50,512 bases of DNA from NCBI GenBank assembly GCA_003246895.1, contig QKCL01000014.1, positions 1 to 50,512 on the forward strand, given 5' to 3'. This stretch comes from Spirochaetota bacterium (GTDB lineage Bacteria; Spirochaetota; UBA4802; UBA5550). The notes beneath the pieces are model-generated. The model was not told the origin of the DNA. It made no database searches and worked only from the letters and a program-made list of their open reading frames with translations. A program made the translations under genes and the position numbers. Positions 16,321 through 24,920 of this stretch are shown here, piece by piece; within the stretch, counting starts at the first letter, position 1, and each line of letters starts with the position of its first letter.

Positions 16321-16998
16321 TCAACCCTCAACATTCCCCTCGGCCATATTATTATTGGCAATTGCACCTGCTGCGGATTTTCTACCTACAAAGGAAAAGA
16401 CTCTCTTTTTTATAAATTTCATGAAGAAAAGAGTGAATATAAAGACCCCGAGTGCAATGAGTATGCCGAACTGGCTGCGGTGAATCATATCCATTAGCCA
16501 TGTCCTGTTGTTCGCCCCGAAATAGCCGAGATAAATCCAAACAGGAACACTGATTAAAGCAGCAAAACCGTCAATAATGATAAATCGGGGAAAAGAAACA
16601 ATTTTTGTGGCTCCGGTATAGAAGAAAATGGGAGCCCTGAGTCCCGGCATGAATCTCGCAGCAAAAAGGAATTTACGGCCATGGTTTTCAAACCATTTTT
16701 CAATGAGCGGATATTTACGGCTGCCCGTCAGTTTCTTTCCAAACCTGCTGGACATTAGCCTGGACCCGGATCTCCTGCCTATATTATAGACAATACTGTC
16801 CCCTCCCAGTACTCCGATCATGCATACTATAAGCATAAAATGAACATTTGAGTACCCAAGGCCTGAAATAATGCCTCCGGCAACAAGTGAAATATCTTCG
16901 GGAATAGGCAAACCGAGACCGCACAGAATCAATACCCCAAAAACAGCTGTATAACTGTATGCCTGCAGAAAATCTACCAGTGTTTGTAATTCAATCAT
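16321..16998 (-). CDS. DedA/VTT family membrane protein
   Basis: 225 residues with about five hydrophobic segments. DedA proteins are inner-membrane proteins implicated in lipid carrier (undecaprenyl phosphate or phosphatidylethanolamine) flipping and in envelope and pH homeostasis. Signatures: GLGLPIPEDISLVAGG near residue 28, GGDSIVYNIGRRSGSRL, and the ARFMPGLRAP motif with the conserved Arg and Pro. GGAGATAGAG lies just before the ATG. The C-terminal tail after the last helix is basic, then polar. A large dyad sits about 70-95 bases upstream. It is convergent with the barrel-like gene. Confidence 0.9.
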   Translation of the reverse strand: MIELQTLVDFLQAYSYTAVFGVLILCGLGLPIPEDISLVAGGIISGLGYSNVHFMLIVCMIGVLGGDSIVYNIGRRSGSRLMSSRFGKKLTGSRKYPLIEKWFENHGRKFLFAARFMPGLRAPIFFYTGATKIVSFPRFIIIDGFAALISVPVWIYLGYFGANNRTWLMDMIHRSQFGILIALGVFIFTLFFMKFIKKRVFSFVGRKSAAGAIANNNMAEGNVEG

Positions 16999-17063
16999 CT
17001 CTATCTCCAGAAATGGCCTGTGAATATAAAAATAGAATTCCCATAAAAATCATTTGTCAAGGA

Positions 17064-17092
17064 ACAATAGTGTATAATTATACAAATATTGT
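17064..17092. promoter_or_regulatory. Large dyad between pflA and the DedA gene, possible operator
   Basis: A perfect 14-bp palindrome TGTATAATTATACA (17071-17084) is flanked by ACAATA (17064-17069) and TATTGT (17087-17092), which also pair. On the minus strand it sits directly upstream of a TTGACA hexamer (17060-17055) that could be the -35 of the DedA gene. It contains TATAAT on both strands. It could instead be part of the pfl mRNA 3' end. Confidence 0.45.
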
Positions 17093-17121
17093 AAAAAAAT
17101 CAGAAATCTACATTATTTGCA

Positions 17122-17865
17122 CTATTTCACCTTCAGGCCATGACTTACAAAAATTCCCCTGGCATGATCGATAAGTTCCCCATCGGGAAGTTCAATCTGC
17201 CGCAGTTCATAACATAAACCAGCCTCATCCCATTTCCTCTCTCCCATTTTATGAAATGGAAGCAGCTCCACAAATTCCACATTATCCATTGATGAGGCAT
17301 ACTGTGCCAGTGCATGAATCATGATATCACTGCTGTTAATCCCCGGAACAATGACATATCTGATCCATGTCCTCTTATGCTTTTTATTAAGATATTCCGC
17401 AAAATCAAGGGTTGGTTCTATTCCTACACCTGTAAGTTCCCTGTAAACATCTGCGTCCATACACTTAATGTCAAGGAGCACAAGATCCGTATTTTCGACG
17501 AGTTCTTCGGGAATTTCTCCCCTGTGATATCCGGAAGTATCAAGGGCTGTGTGTATCCCCTCTTCCCTGCACCTTTTAAAAAGCTCGGTGACAAATTCAG
17601 ACTGAAGGAGAGGCTCTCCTCCTGAAACAGTAACTCCGCCGCCAGAGGCATTAAAAAAATTTCTGTATTTAAGAATATCCTCCATTGCCTCTTTTACAGT
17701 CACCCCTGAGCCCCCTGTAAGGCTCCAGCTTTCAGGATTATGGCAGTATTTACATCTGAGAACACACCCCTGCATAAAAAGGACATAGCGCAGTCCGGGG
17801 CCGTCAACAGCCCCCAGGGTTTCACTTGTAAAAATCCTTCCTTCAATCAATTCAGAATCGTTCAT
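17122..17865 (-). CDS. pflA: Pyruvate formate-lyase activating enzyme
   Basis: A radical SAM enzyme that abstracts hydrogen from the essential glycine of PflB. The cluster cysteines are Cys34, Cys38 and Cys41 ([12 protein letters not shown]), the normal CX3CX2[15 protein letters not shown] binds SAM. At 247 residues it is of standard length, with no ferredoxin insertion, which argues for an activase of PFL itself rather than of a diol-dehydratase-type enzyme. Its start overlaps the end of pflB by 14 bases, so the pair is co-transcribed and probably coupled. As PFL is destroyed by O2 when active, expression is expected under anaerobiosis. Confidence 0.96.
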   Translation of the reverse strand: MNDSELIEGRIFTSETLGAVDGPGLRYVLFMQGCVLRCKYCHNPESWSLTGGSGVTVKEAMEDILKYRNFFNASGGGVTVSGGEPLLQSEFVTELFKRCREEGIHTALDTSGYHRGEIPEELVENTDLVLLDIKCMDADVYRELTGVGIEPTLDFAEYLNKKHKRTWIRYVIVPGINSSDIMIHALAQYASSMDNVEFVELLPFHKMGERKWDEAGLCYELRQIELPDGELIDHARGIFVSHGLKVK

Positions 17866-20077
17866 GATAAGTTCTGTTTATAACCTCGAGCTGCTGATCC
17901 CTTGTAAGTTTGCTGAAATTTACAGCATATCCCGAAACTCTAACTGTGAGCTGTGGATATTTTTCAGGATTATTCATTGCATCAGTCAACGTTTCTTTGT
18001 CAAAAACGTTTACATTGATATGCTGCCCCCCTTCAGTAAAATACCCGTCCAGAAGAGCTGATAAATTAGAGCATGAATCCTCAATATTGTTACCAAGGGC
18101 CTGTGGAACAATGGAAAAAGTGTAGGAAATCCCGTCTTTTGAGTATTCATATGGAAGCTTTGCAACTGATGCCATTGAGGCAACAGCTCCCTTCCGGTCC
18201 CTGCCGTGCATTGGGTTTGCACCGGGAGCAAAGGGCTCACCCCGTTTTCTTCCATCGGGAGTTGAGCCTGTCTTTCTGCCGTAAACAATATTTGAAGTTA
18301 TTGTCAGAACTGAAAGTGTCGGTTCCGAATTCCTGTAGGTCTTATGGCAGGAAAGCATTTTCATAAATCTCTCGACAATATCGCATGCGAGCATATCTGC
18401 TGAATCGTCATTATTACCATAGGCGGGATACTCCCCCTGAACTTCGAAATCCACAGCAAGGCCCTGTTCATTTCTGATTACCCTGACCCTGGAGTGTTTA
18501 ATTGCAGAAAGAGAATCTGCCACAACCGAAAGACCGGCGATGCCGCAGGCCGAGGTCCGGTATATGTCCCTGTCATGGAGTGCCATCTGTATTTTTTCAT
18601 AGGCGTACTTGTCGTGCATATAGTGAATGATATTCAGGGTATTTATATAAAGTCCCGAAAGCCAGTGAAGCACATCCAGATACTTCTCAAAAACTTCATC
18701 AAATTCAAGATATTCCGATGTGACAGGCTCACTTTCAGGCCCGACCTGTTCACCCGAAATTTCATCCTTTCCTCCGTTTATGGCATAGAGGAGTGCCTTG
18801 GCAAGATTCGCCCTTGCTCCGAAAAACTGCATCTGCCTGCCGATTCTCATAGCGGAAACACAGCACGCTATTCCGTAATCATCACCAAATTCAGGCCTCA
18901 TGAGGTCATCATTCTCATACTGAATAGAGCTTTTCTCAATTGATACCTTTGAGCAGTAAAGTTTAAACGGCATAGGCAGATCCCCTGACCAGAGTACAGT
19001 AAGATTCGGTTCCGGCGCTGGACCAAGATTATATAAAGTATGAAGAAACCTGAAACTTGTCTTTGTCACGAGGCTTCTGCCGTCCATGGACATTCCGCCT
19101 ATAGATTCGGTTATCCACGTTGGGTCTCCGGAGAAAAGATCATTGTACTCCGGGGTTCTCAAAAACCTGACAATGCGGAGTTTCATTACAAAATGATCTA
19201 TTATCTCCTGTATTTCTATTTCGGTGAATTTTCCGTTTTTTAGGTCACGCTCGGCATATATGTCTATGAACGTAGAAACCCTTCCAAGAGACATTGCAGC
19301 TCCGTTCTGCTCCTTCACAGCCGCAAGATAGGCAAAGTATGTCCACTGTACAGCCTCTTTGGTGTCAGACGCCGGCACTGAAATATCAAATCCGTATGAG
19401 AGGGCCATCTCCCTGAGTTCATGGAGAGACTTTATCTGATCAGACATCTCCTCCCTTTCCATAATAAGATCAGACGTCATCATCATTGAATCTGTCAGGG
19501 ATTTTTCACGGACCTTCTCTTCTATTAGACTGTCCACTCCATAGAGGGCAACCCTTCTGTAATCACCGATAATTCTCCCCCTGCCGTAGGCATCCGGAAG
19601 GCCTGTGATAATTGCTGCATTTCTTGCCATTTTCATTTCGTCGGAGTATGTATCAAAGACCCCTTCATTATGGGTCTTTCTGTATCTGGTAAAAATTCTC
19701 TCTTTAACAGGATCAAGCTCATAGCCGTACGCCTGAAGGGAGGACTGCACCATCCTCAGTCCGCCGTACGGCATTATGGCTCTCTTCAGGGGTTTATCAG
19801 TCTGGAGACCTACAATCTTTTCAAGATCACGGTCAATATAACCGGGTTCATGGGATATAATTGAAGAAACAACAGATGTGTCTGCATCATAAATTCCCTT
19901 TTTTGTTTCAACCGAGATGAGCTGTGAAACTCTGTCCCAGAGTGAGGCTGTATTTTCAGTTGGGCCTTCGAGAAATCCCTCATCACCTTCATGGGGGGTA
20001 TAATTTAGACCGATAAAATTTCCCACATCTGTCTTCTCAGTCCATTCTCCACGTATAAACCCGTCCCAGCATTTCAT
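17852..20077 (-). CDS. pflB: Pyruvate formate-lyase (formate acetyltransferase)
   Basis: Converts pyruvate and CoA to acetyl-CoA and formate during anaerobic sugar breakdown. It has the paired active-site cysteines Cys405-Cys406 ([12 protein letters not shown]), which separate true PFL from other glycyl-radical enzymes, and the radical glycine Gly716 in RVSGYAV, 25 residues from the end. Length 741 is normal. GAGGTG precedes the ATG. In the 148-base gap upstream, a TTGATA-N17-TATTTT pair on the minus strand is a weak promoter candidate. Confidence 0.97.
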   Translation of the reverse strand: MKCWDGFIRGEWTEKTDVGNFIGLNYTPHEGDEGFLEGPTENTASLWDRVSQLISVETKKGIYDADTSVVSSIISHEPGYIDRDLEKIVGLQTDKPLKRAIMPYGGLRMVQSSLQAYGYELDPVKERIFTRYRKTHNEGVFDTYSDEMKMARNAAIITGLPDAYGRGRIIGDYRRVALYGVDSLIEEKVREKSLTDSMMMTSDLIMEREEMSDQIKSLHELREMALSYGFDISVPASDTKEAVQWTYFAYLAAVKEQNGAAMSLGRVSTFIDIYAERDLKNGKFTEIEIQEIIDHFVMKLRIVRFLRTPEYNDLFSGDPTWITESIGGMSMDGRSLVTKTSFRFLHTLYNLGPAPEPNLTVLWSGDLPMPFKLYCSKVSIEKSSIQYENDDLMRPEFGDDYGIACCVSAMRIGRQMQFFGARANLAKALLYAINGGKDEISGEQVGPESEPVTSEYLEFDEVFEKYLDVLHWLSGLYINTLNIIHYMHDKYAYEKIQMALHDRDIYRTSACGIAGLSVVADSLSAIKHSRVRVIRNEQGLAVDFEVQGEYPAYGNNDDSADMLACDIVERFMKMLSCHKTYRNSEPTLSVLTITSNIVYGRKTGSTPDGRKRGEPFAPGANPMHGRDRKGAVASMASVAKLPYEYSKDGISYTFSIVPQALGNNIEDSCSNLSALLDGYFTEGGQHINVNVFDKETLTDAMNNPEKYPQLTVRVSGYAVNFSKLTRDQQLEVINRTYHERF

Positions 20078-20225
20078 TGTTTCACCTCAAAAAAATATTT
20101 ATACAAAAATAAAATTATGTCATTATTTTATCAATTAAATAATTATCATATCCCCTCTGCGAGGACTGATATCCGGTTACTATAATGTAATGCAAATATG
20201 GGAAGATTTGTAGCTGCCTTCAGCG

Positions 20226-20555
20226 TCAGGAGGGATTTTTTATTTTATACTGAACCTTGTTAATAAGGTCAAGATACTCCTTCTGTATCATGATATGGCT
20301 CTTGACAAGTTCATTGTTTTCAAGCTCCCTGCCTATGATTTCCCTTTCGGCAGGGCCTGTAAAGGCACCTTCTTCCGCTTCTCCGGAGGTTGTAATCTCC
20401 TCACCGAGTCTAACAAGCCTTGCAAGAAGCTTCTGGGCGCTCACGTCTCCCTTCATCTTCTCAAGGCTTTCCCTGTAGCGTCTGGTGATGTCGCTGTCTT
20501 CGATGAGTTTTGCCAGTTCCCTGGCCTTGCCTATTATTTCACTGTAATTATCCAT
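20226..20555 (-). CDS. YlbF/YmcA family small protein
   Basis: 109 residues, all alpha-helical: an N-terminal helix with ARELAKLIEDSD, then RYRESLEKMKGD and the C-terminal SHIMIQKEYLDLINKVQ. This is the pattern of the YlbF family. In Bacillus, YlbF and YmcA (with YaaT) act on RNase Y-dependent RNA processing and development; here the role is unknown. AGG lies before a run of T and the ATG. It starts 9 bases after the M23 gene on the same strand, and is the last gene of the rsh-maf-HAMP-M23 run. Confidence 0.75.
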   Translation of the reverse strand: MDNYSEIIGKARELAKLIEDSDITRRYRESLEKMKGDVSAQKLLARLVRLGEEITTSGEAEEGAFTGPAEREIIGRELENNELVKSHIMIQKEYLDLINKVQYKIKNPS

Positions 20556-20564
20556 AAAAAAAAC

Positions 20565-21494
20565 CTACCATAATACATTAAGTGGATTTATGAGTTTCCC
20601 GTTCTTCCAGATGGTAAAATGAAGATGAGGTCCTGTGGAAAGGCCGGTCGACCCAACCCTTCCGATTACCCTGCCTGCCTTCACATACTGGCCTGCTTTC
20701 ACAAGAATTGAACTCATGTGGCCGTAAAGGGTCCTGTACCCTTTGTCATGTTCTACGATAACGGCCTTTCCGTAGCCGCCATTCCAGCCGGTGGAAACGA
20801 CCCTGCCTTCTCTGGCTGCACCTATATAAGTGCCCCTTCTTGCAGCTATGTCAAGCCCATTATGAAACCTGTGTTTTTTGAAAATCGGATGCTGGCGCCC
20901 TCCGAAAAAGGAACTGAGACGTCCCCCCAGAGGTGATCTGAAAAGCTCCCTCTCCTCAAATTTTACTGCAAGTTTTGCGGTCATTATCTCAACCCTTGGT
21001 TTCACCGACTTTATAAATACGGCAATGGGTTTTCGGTTTTTCTCGTACTTGTAATAATATTTATACAATGATGGTTTATCCTCAACAATTATGAAGGAGT
21101 CATCAACACCGTACTCTTCTTTTAGTTCCTCGATTTCACTATAGTCGTTTATAAATTCAAGGACACCATTCTCTGAGGGAATAACTACAGTCTGATTTAT
21201 TCTTGCGAAGAGATCGTCCCAGTAAGGATTGACTCCAATTAGGGAATCAATATTTATATTATGTCTCCTTGCTACTGTCCAGAAATTATCACCCCGATCG
21301 ATAACAACCGATGTAAATGCAATACCATCCAGTCTTACACTGTTCATGACATAATTCTGATAATCAGATTCTTTTGAGAAGTGAAACCTTATATCAGGCT
21401 TGATTTCATTTACGGTGAGTTTCAGATAAGCGGAAACGCCTAACGCAAATACTGTTACTGATACAAGAAGCGTGAATTTCCATTTAAGTTGCAT
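20565..21494 (-). CDS. M23 family peptidase with LysM-like segment
   Basis: 309 residues. One N-terminal membrane or signal helix (residues 5-25), then a LysM-like region (IDRGDNFWTVARRHNINIDSLIGVNP), then an M23 zinc endopeptidase domain. The zinc site is intact: HNGLDIAA supplies His and Asp of the HxxxD motif, and HLHF the second His pair. GYGKAVIVEHDKGYRTLYGHMS is the conserved middle strand. It should cleave peptide cross-links of peptidoglycan, or act as an activator of amidases, in the periplasm. A ribosome site (AAAAAGG) is well placed. Confidence 0.92.
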   Translation of the reverse strand: MQLKWKFTLLVSVTVFALGVSAYLKLTVNEIKPDIRFHFSKESDYQNYVMNSVRLDGIAFTSVVIDRGDNFWTVARRHNINIDSLIGVNPYWDDLFARINQTVVIPSENGVLEFINDYSEIEELKEEYGVDDSFIIVEDKPSLYKYYYKYEKNRKPIAVFIKSVKPRVEIMTAKLAVKFEERELFRSPLGGRLSSFFGGRQHPIFKKHRFHNGLDIAARRGTYIGAAREGRVVSTGWNGGYGKAVIVEHDKGYRTLYGHMSSILVKAGQYVKAGRVIGRVGSTGLSTGPHLHFTIWKNGKLINPLNVLW

Positions 21495-21561
21495 ATAAAA
21501 CCTTTTTTCTGTAATTCAAATATCCATATTCAAAATTAGTCAAACATAATAAGACAACTCT

Positions 21562-22098
21562 TCATTTTTTTATTTTTCTGATATATTCTGCAAGGTCAGA
21601 AAATAGGCCATAAAACCCCTTAAGCTCATCTTTTGTTCTAAGAGGTCTTATTACCGGATCCTTGCCGGAAAGGATTTCCCTGATATGATTTGAGATTACA
21701 TGTATTGGGCCGGAAATGCGGTGTGTCGTACGCACAACTACTGTGTAAAGAAGAAGAAACTGGACAATTATAAAAACGACAAGCCCTGCAAGGAGATACC
21801 TGTTGGAACTGACAATCTTCTGCATATTAGAAAGATTTGCATTGTGCCTTTCCAGAAGCCTGTCAGTCAGTTCCCGTTTTGAGGCGGCTTTATCATCTGA
21901 CAAAGCAGTTGTCTGCATGATAGTGAAAATATTATTCTCAATTTCATATATATTAACAATCTTTCCATTGTTGTATACTACATTTGCTGATATCATTGAT
22001 ATAATGATAAGTGAAACAACGGCTACAACAGCCAGAACGGAAAATGTCGTCCGGAGCTGGAACCCCTTATCAAGGATGTAGAGTTTTCTCTTTGTCAT
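21562..22098 (-). CDS. Stand-alone HAMP-domain membrane protein
   Basis: The second of two close ATGs (22098) is chosen because AGAGG is only two bases from the first. The protein has two membrane helices (about residues 18-40 and 100-122) around a ~60-residue extracytoplasmic region, then a HAMP linker (VVRTTHRISGPIHVISNHIREIL, then DELKGFYGLFSDLAEYIRK) and a stop. There is no kinase, cyclase or methyl-accepting output domain. It therefore looks like a sensor input without output, and might signal by hetero-oligomerising with another receptor. Similar short HAMP proteins occur in spirochaete-like genomes, from general memory. It lies between maf and the M23 gene. Confidence 0.75.
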   Translation of the reverse strand: MTKRKLYILDKGFQLRTTFSVLAVVAVVSLIIISMISANVVYNNGKIVNIYEIENNIFTIMQTTALSDDKAASKRELTDRLLERHNANLSNMQKIVSSNRYLLAGLVVFIIVQFLLLYTVVVRTTHRISGPIHVISNHIREILSGKDPVIRPLRTKDELKGFYGLFSDLAEYIRKIKK

Positions 22099-22141
22099 AA
22101 CCATACCTCTGTTTCTAATAGTCGGAAATACATTTTATCAT

Positions 22142-22732
22142 CTAAAGTAAATGAATCAGCCCCATTTGCAGAATCATCTTCAGAAAAAGCCGCATGGGAA
22201 AGCCTACCACATTCGACATGGATCCTTCAAGCCTTTCAATAATCATTGCACCATGCTCCTGAACCGCATATGCTCCCGCCTTGTCCATAAACTCAATGAG
22301 ATCCAGATATCTGTTTATACGATTATCATCAAGCTCATGAAAGAATACTGTGCTTTTTTCAACCATGGTTTCAATAATCTTCTTTTCTCCCTCATAATGA
22401 CAGAGACACAGTGAAGTCAGTACAGTATGTTTTCTGCCGGACAGGGTTTTAAGCATTTGAAATGCATCATTACGGTCCAGGGGCTTTCCGAAGATTCTGT
22501 CCTGAAGCACAACATCGGTATCGGAAGTAATAAACAGTCTGTCATTCTTTTCTGTAACCATATCAAGGACAGATTTCATTTTGTCATTTGCAACCCTTTC
22601 CGAGAAATCTGCCGCTTTTTCTCCGGGCAGTGGTTTTTCATCAACTTCAGGTTTCACGGTTTCAATATTTTCAAAAAGAAGGCCGAGCAGTTCCCGCCTT
22701 CTTGGAGATGAGGAGCCGAGTACAGGTATCAC
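22142..22732 (-). CDS. maf: Maf family nucleotide pyrophosphatase
   Basis: Hydrolyses non-canonical or modified nucleoside triphosphates (house-cleaning) and is linked to septum control. Signatures: LGSSSPRRRELL at the N-terminus, TSDTDVV with Asp71 as the probable catalytic carboxylate, GKPLDRNDAFQML-x-x-LSGRKHTV, and DKAGAYAVQEHGAMIIERLEGSMSNVVGFP. At 196 residues it is standard. The start is GTG, sharing its first base with the rsh stop (TAGTG), so translation is coupled to rsh. Confidence 0.93.
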   Translation of the reverse strand: MIPVLGSSSPRRRELLGLLFENIETVKPEVDEKPLPGEKAADFSERVANDKMKSVLDMVTEKNDRLFITSDTDVVLQDRIFGKPLDRNDAFQMLKTLSGRKHTVLTSLCLCHYEGEKKIIETMVEKSTVFFHELDDNRINRYLDLIEFMDKAGAYAVQEHGAMIIERLEGSMSNVVGFPMRLFLKMILQMGLIHLL

Positions 22733-24768
22733 TATTTGATCACAACCTTTTCGTTAACCTGAAATACCTCCCTTATATTCTGGACCGTTTTTATCTTTTT
22801 AACAATTTCAGAGAGGTGTTCATGGCTGGATACTTCAATAATAAACTTCAGGTATGCGGTACCTCCGCTAACCTGAGCCTCAACCTTCATTATATTTGAT
22901 TTTGCAAGGGAAATCTCATCCGTCACATCCTTCAGCAGATTGGGCCTGTCAACTGCCTCCACTGCTATTTTCACCGGATACCTGTTCTTTTCATCCTCCT
23001 CCCACACAATTTTTATGAACCTTTCCTTCTCACTCTGAAGTCTTATAAGTGAAGGGCAGTTTTTTTTGTGGACGGAGATTCCTCTCCCCCTGGTAATAAA
23101 ACCGATTACATCATCTCCGGGGATTGGCTGACAGCACTGCGCAAGATTTATGAGGACATTTGAATTACCCTCTATTGTTATACCTGATTTCTTGTCCTTC
23201 GTGTATTTTCTGAGTCTGAGGGCCTCCTCATCAGGGAGTGTAACATTTACAGTCTTTGACTCTTTCTTTTTTAATAACTTTTTCTTCTCTTCTTCATCCA
23301 GCTTTAACTGGTCCTCGCTCTGTCTTCGGAGCCAGCTTCTGATTTTGTATCTGGCGTTTGATGATTTGACAAATTTAAGCCACGCCGAGGAAGGTTTTGC
23401 ATTTTTGTTTGTAAGGATCTCAACTATGTCGCCGCTTGAAATCCTGCTTTTCAGAGGAACTATTTTTCCGTTTATTTTAGCTCCGCTGCACCTGTTGCCC
23501 ACCTCTGTATGTATTGCATAGGCAAAATCCACAGGTGTCGCCCCCTCGGCAAGTTTCACTATTTTACCATTGGGGGTGAAGACAAAGATCTCATTTTCAT
23601 AAAGGTCCATTCTCACGGTAGAAACAAAATCCCTGGTGTTCAGATCATCGAGGTTCATGCTGCTTAGATTATTGAGAATCGACAACTTCTGTGAATCCCT
23701 TTTAAAGGACTTTTCCCCTTCCTTGTAAACCCAATGCGCGGCAATACCTATCTCTGCCGTTGCATCCATCTCCTTTGTCCGTATCTGAACCTCAAGGGGA
23801 AAACCTGAAGGCCCTATAACTGTAGTATGAAGTGACTGATACATGTTGGATTTGGGAACCGCGATGTAGTCCTTGAACCTCCCTTCAATTGGAGACCAGG
23901 TGGAATGTATAACACCAAGCACGCCGTAACAGTCCTTGACCTCATCCGTAATTATCCGTATACCCCTTATATCGTATATCTGATCAACGGATTTATTATT
24001 TTCAACAAGCTTGCGGTATATGGAATAGTATGTCTTGGCCCTTGCCTTTATGTCTACATTTATCTTAAGGCCTGAAAGTCTGTCCTTTATTTCATGCCTG
24101 ATATTGTCCACATACTCCTGAACTTCATGCTGACGCTGCGCAATACTCTCTTTTATCTGTTCATACTCTTCCGGGTACAGTATCCGGAACGCAAGATCCT
24201 CAAGTCTTCCTGCCACAACAGAGATCCCGAGTCTTCTGGCTATGGGGGCATATATATCCAGGGTTTCCTTTGCAATTCTCTCCTGCTTATGGGGGGGCTG
24301 AAAAATCAGGGTGCTCATATTGTGAAGCTTGTCAGCAAGTTTTATTATTATTACCCTGACGTCCTTAATAGTTGCCAGAAGCATTTTGCGGAGAGTTTCG
24401 GCCTGGGCTGTTGCTTTTGACCTGCTTTTTATGGAGGAGATCTTCGTAACTCCATCAACCATCATTGCAACATCTCTGCTGAAGTTTTCCTCAATAAATT
24501 CCAGGGTATATCTTGTATCTTCCACAACATCATGGAGAAGCCCGGCACTGATTGTTGCCATATCCAGTTTTAGCTGTGCCAGATTTATTGCAACTTCAAG
24601 AGGATGGATAATAAATGGTTCGCCGGAGAGACGCATCTGGCCTTCATGGGCACTCTCAGCGACCTCGTAGGCCCTCCTGACCATGGAAACATCGGCATTG
24701 GGGTCATTCTGAAGGATAAAATCAATGAGTGTATCAATATTTCTTTTTCTGATTTTAAATTCTATCAT
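22732..24768 (-). CDS. rsh: Bifunctional (p)ppGpp synthetase/hydrolase (Rel/SpoT, long RSH)
   Basis: Makes and degrades the stringent-response alarmone. The N-terminal HD hydrolase is intact: His55, His79-Asp80 (LLHDVVEDT) and Asp146 (LADKLHN). The synthetase has YDIRGIRII, then RFKD at 297-300, the RxKD motif of bifunctional enzymes rather than the ExDD of RelA, and EVQIRT. A TGS domain (about 395-460, FVFTPNGKIVKLAEGATPVDFAYAIH), a Cys-bearing region (LAQCCQPIPGDDVIGF) and a C-terminal ACT domain (about 605-678) complete the normal 678 residues. As both activities look intact, this may be the only long RSH of the organism. It is first of a run ending with YlbF. Confidence 0.96.
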   Translation of the reverse strand: MIEFKIRKRNIDTLIDFILQNDPNADVSMVRRAYEVAESAHEGQMRLSGEPFIIHPLEVAINLAQLKLDMATISAGLLHDVVEDTRYTLEFIEENFSRDVAMMVDGVTKISSIKSRSKATAQAETLRKMLLATIKDVRVIIIKLADKLHNMSTLIFQPPHKQERIAKETLDIYAPIARRLGISVVAGRLEDLAFRILYPEEYEQIKESIAQRQHEVQEYVDNIRHEIKDRLSGLKINVDIKARAKTYYSIYRKLVENNKSVDQIYDIRGIRIITDEVKDCYGVLGVIHSTWSPIEGRFKDYIAVPKSNMYQSLHTTVIGPSGFPLEVQIRTKEMDATAEIGIAAHWVYKEGEKSFKRDSQKLSILNNLSSMNLDDLNTRDFVSTVRMDLYENEIFVFTPNGKIVKLAEGATPVDFAYAIHTEVGNRCSGAKINGKIVPLKSRISSGDIVEILTNKNAKPSSAWLKFVKSSNARYKIRSWLRRQSEDQLKLDEEEKKKLLKKKESKTVNVTLPDEEALRLRKYTKDKKSGITIEGNSNVLINLAQCCQPIPGDDVIGFITRGRGISVHKKNCPSLIRLQSEKERFIKIVWEEDEKNRYPVKIAVEAVDRPNLLKDVTDEISLAKSNIMKVEAQVSGGTAYLKFIIEVSSHEHLSEIVKKIKTVQNIREVFQVNEKVVIK

Positions 24769-24920
24769 TTCCTAACCTTCGTATCTGTTTCCTTTATTTA
24801 ATTCTAAACAGGCCCCGAATCAAGTCAATACAATATTTATTAAAAAAACAGCATCCTCTCCATTAAAGTTTTGCGTGCTTTTATCCGAAAATAAAAAAAA
24901 ATCTACACAAGAAGGATGCC

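Noticed and set aside
16959-17174. Small plus-strand gene in the gap between the DedA and pflA genes
   Set aside because: It begins inside the DedA gene antisense, runs through the dyad and ends in pflA, without a ribosome site.
17122-20077. Glycyl-radical diol dehydratase or choline lyase instead of pyruvate formate-lyase
   Set aside because: The adjacent Cys405-Cys406 pair and a 247-residue activase without ferredoxin insertion fit PFL; other glycyl-radical enzymes have a single active-site Cys.
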